A DNA stretch of 5,720 nt. Origin: Lentisphaeria bacterium (GTDB lineage Bacteria > Verrucomicrobiota > Lentisphaeria > Victivallales > JAUVCU01). The position numbers and the translations under genes are program-made. The stretch covers positions 1-5,720 of the forward strand of contig JAUVCU010000122.1 in NCBI GenBank assembly GCA_030590715.1. Direction: 5' to 3'. The notes under the pieces were generated by a model that worked only from the letters and a program-made list of their open reading frames with translations, was not told where the DNA came from and did not search any database. Below, piece after piece: positions 5,115 to 5,720 of this stretch (the stretch's first letter is position 1; every line of letters begins with the position of its first letter).

Positions 5115-5720
5115 TTAGTCGCACTGACTCCAGTCGTCACCGACGGCCATGTCAACTTTAAGCTTCACGCTCAATTTACCGGCTTTACTCATCATAGCCG
5201 GAACGAGTTTTTTCATTTCATCAAGCTCTGCTTCCGGAACTTCAAAGATCAGCTCATCGTGAATCTGAAGAAGAAGTTTTGACTCAAGCCCAAGCTTTTG
5301 AATCTCTTTATCCAGATTGATCATCGCGATCTTGATGATATCAGCAGCTGTCCCCTGAATTGCCGAGTTAACCGCAACGCGCTCACCATGACTCTTCATA
5401 CGAGCACTGCTATGATTGATCTCAGGAATAAATCGTCTGCGGCCGAATGCCGTTTCAGAATACCCGTTCTGACGCGCAAAATTCTGCGCCGACTGCATAT
5501 AAGCCTGGATCTGTGGATAACGAGCTAAATAATTAGAAATAAACTGCTTCGCCTGATAAACCTCAACTCCGATCTCTTTAGCAAGCGCAAAAGGCCCCTG
5601 CCCGTAGATAATTCCAAAGTTGACCGCTTTCGACTGATAGCGTTGCTCTTTTGTCACCTGCTCCATCGGAACATCAAATACCAGTGAAGCCGTATACGTA
5701 TGAATATCATGATCACTATT
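5115..5720 (-). CDS. polA: DNA polymerase I, C-terminal part of the polymerase domain (partial)
   Basis: The 3' end of a family A DNA polymerase, which fills gaps and processes Okazaki fragments. The frame is open to the window edge and its upstream codons read DIHTYTASLVFDV, matching the family sequence before the O helix; the internal ATG at 5666 is therefore not the start. EQRYQSKAVNFGIIYG is motif B, with the Arg, Lys, Phe and Tyr that contact the incoming nucleotide in E. coli Pol I. FGRRRF follows, then RVAVNSAIQGTAADIIK. QIHDEL is motif C, with the metal-binding aspartate, near 5247-5267. The protein ends DDWSQCD, as expected for the family. The 5' nuclease and 3'-5' exonuclease domains lie outside, so whether proofreading is active cannot be judged. 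A UUCG terminator follows the stop. Confidence 0.97.
   Translation of the reverse strand, partial: NSDHDIHTYTASLVFDVPMEQVTKEQRYQSKAVNFGIIYGQGPFALAKEIGVEVYQAKQFISNYLARYPQIQAYMQSAQNFARQNGYSETAFGRRRFIPEINHSSARMKSHGERVAVNSAIQGTAADIIKIAMINLDKEIQKLGLESKLLLQIHDELIFEVPEAELDEMKKLVPAMMSKAGKLSVKLKVDMAVGDDWSQCD

Overview
The window reads as ordinary bacterial chromosome, moderately AT-rich by eye, with housekeeping genes at both ends and an unfamiliar cluster in the middle. The plus strand carries the 3' end of ileS, then three tandem paralogues of an unrecognised membrane protein family (A, B, C), then a complete trpS closed by a strong intrinsic terminator. The minus strand carries a small ywbE-family gene and the 3' end of polA, convergent with trpS. 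The IleS tail is of the type with an extended C-terminal domain, and the TrpS and YwbE sequences fit a Gram-negative lineage such as the PVC group (Lentisphaerota-like). That placement is an impression from memory and is low confidence.

The central cluster (439-3768) is the interesting part. Each paralogue starts with a nearly invariant zinc ribbon (CxxC, 14 residues, CPQC). An acidic stretch follows, then a conserved PTISIS segment leading into a Y(K/R)xSLK helix. A variable linker and charged, coiled-coil-like region come next, then one transmembrane helix and a helical C-terminal domain. The first 30 residues are 22-24/30 identical between copies, while the middle and the C-termini have diverged strongly. 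This suggests membrane-anchored proteins with a cytosolic zinc-ribbon head and an extracytoplasmic tail. I cannot assign a function.

Paralogue A is split. Its frame stops just after the transmembrane helix at 1098, and an overlapping frame (1092-1373) encodes what looks like its C-terminal domain. One extra A in the A5 run at 1086-1090 would join them into a 311-residue protein, close to the 316 residues of paralogue B. This is either a real frameshift, a recoding or restart site, or a sequence error.

Gene spacing suggests that ileS, A, B, C and trpS could be transcribed together: 58 nt between ileS and A, 84 between A and B, 136 between B and C, and 19 between C and trpS. No intrinsic terminator is visible between them. 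The 136-nt AT-rich gap before C has a weak promoter-like pair. trpS ends at a 9-bp stem with a T7 tract. polA ends at a UUCG-loop terminator, and ywbE begins immediately beyond it. No RNA genes, CRISPR arrays or insertion sequences are visible.
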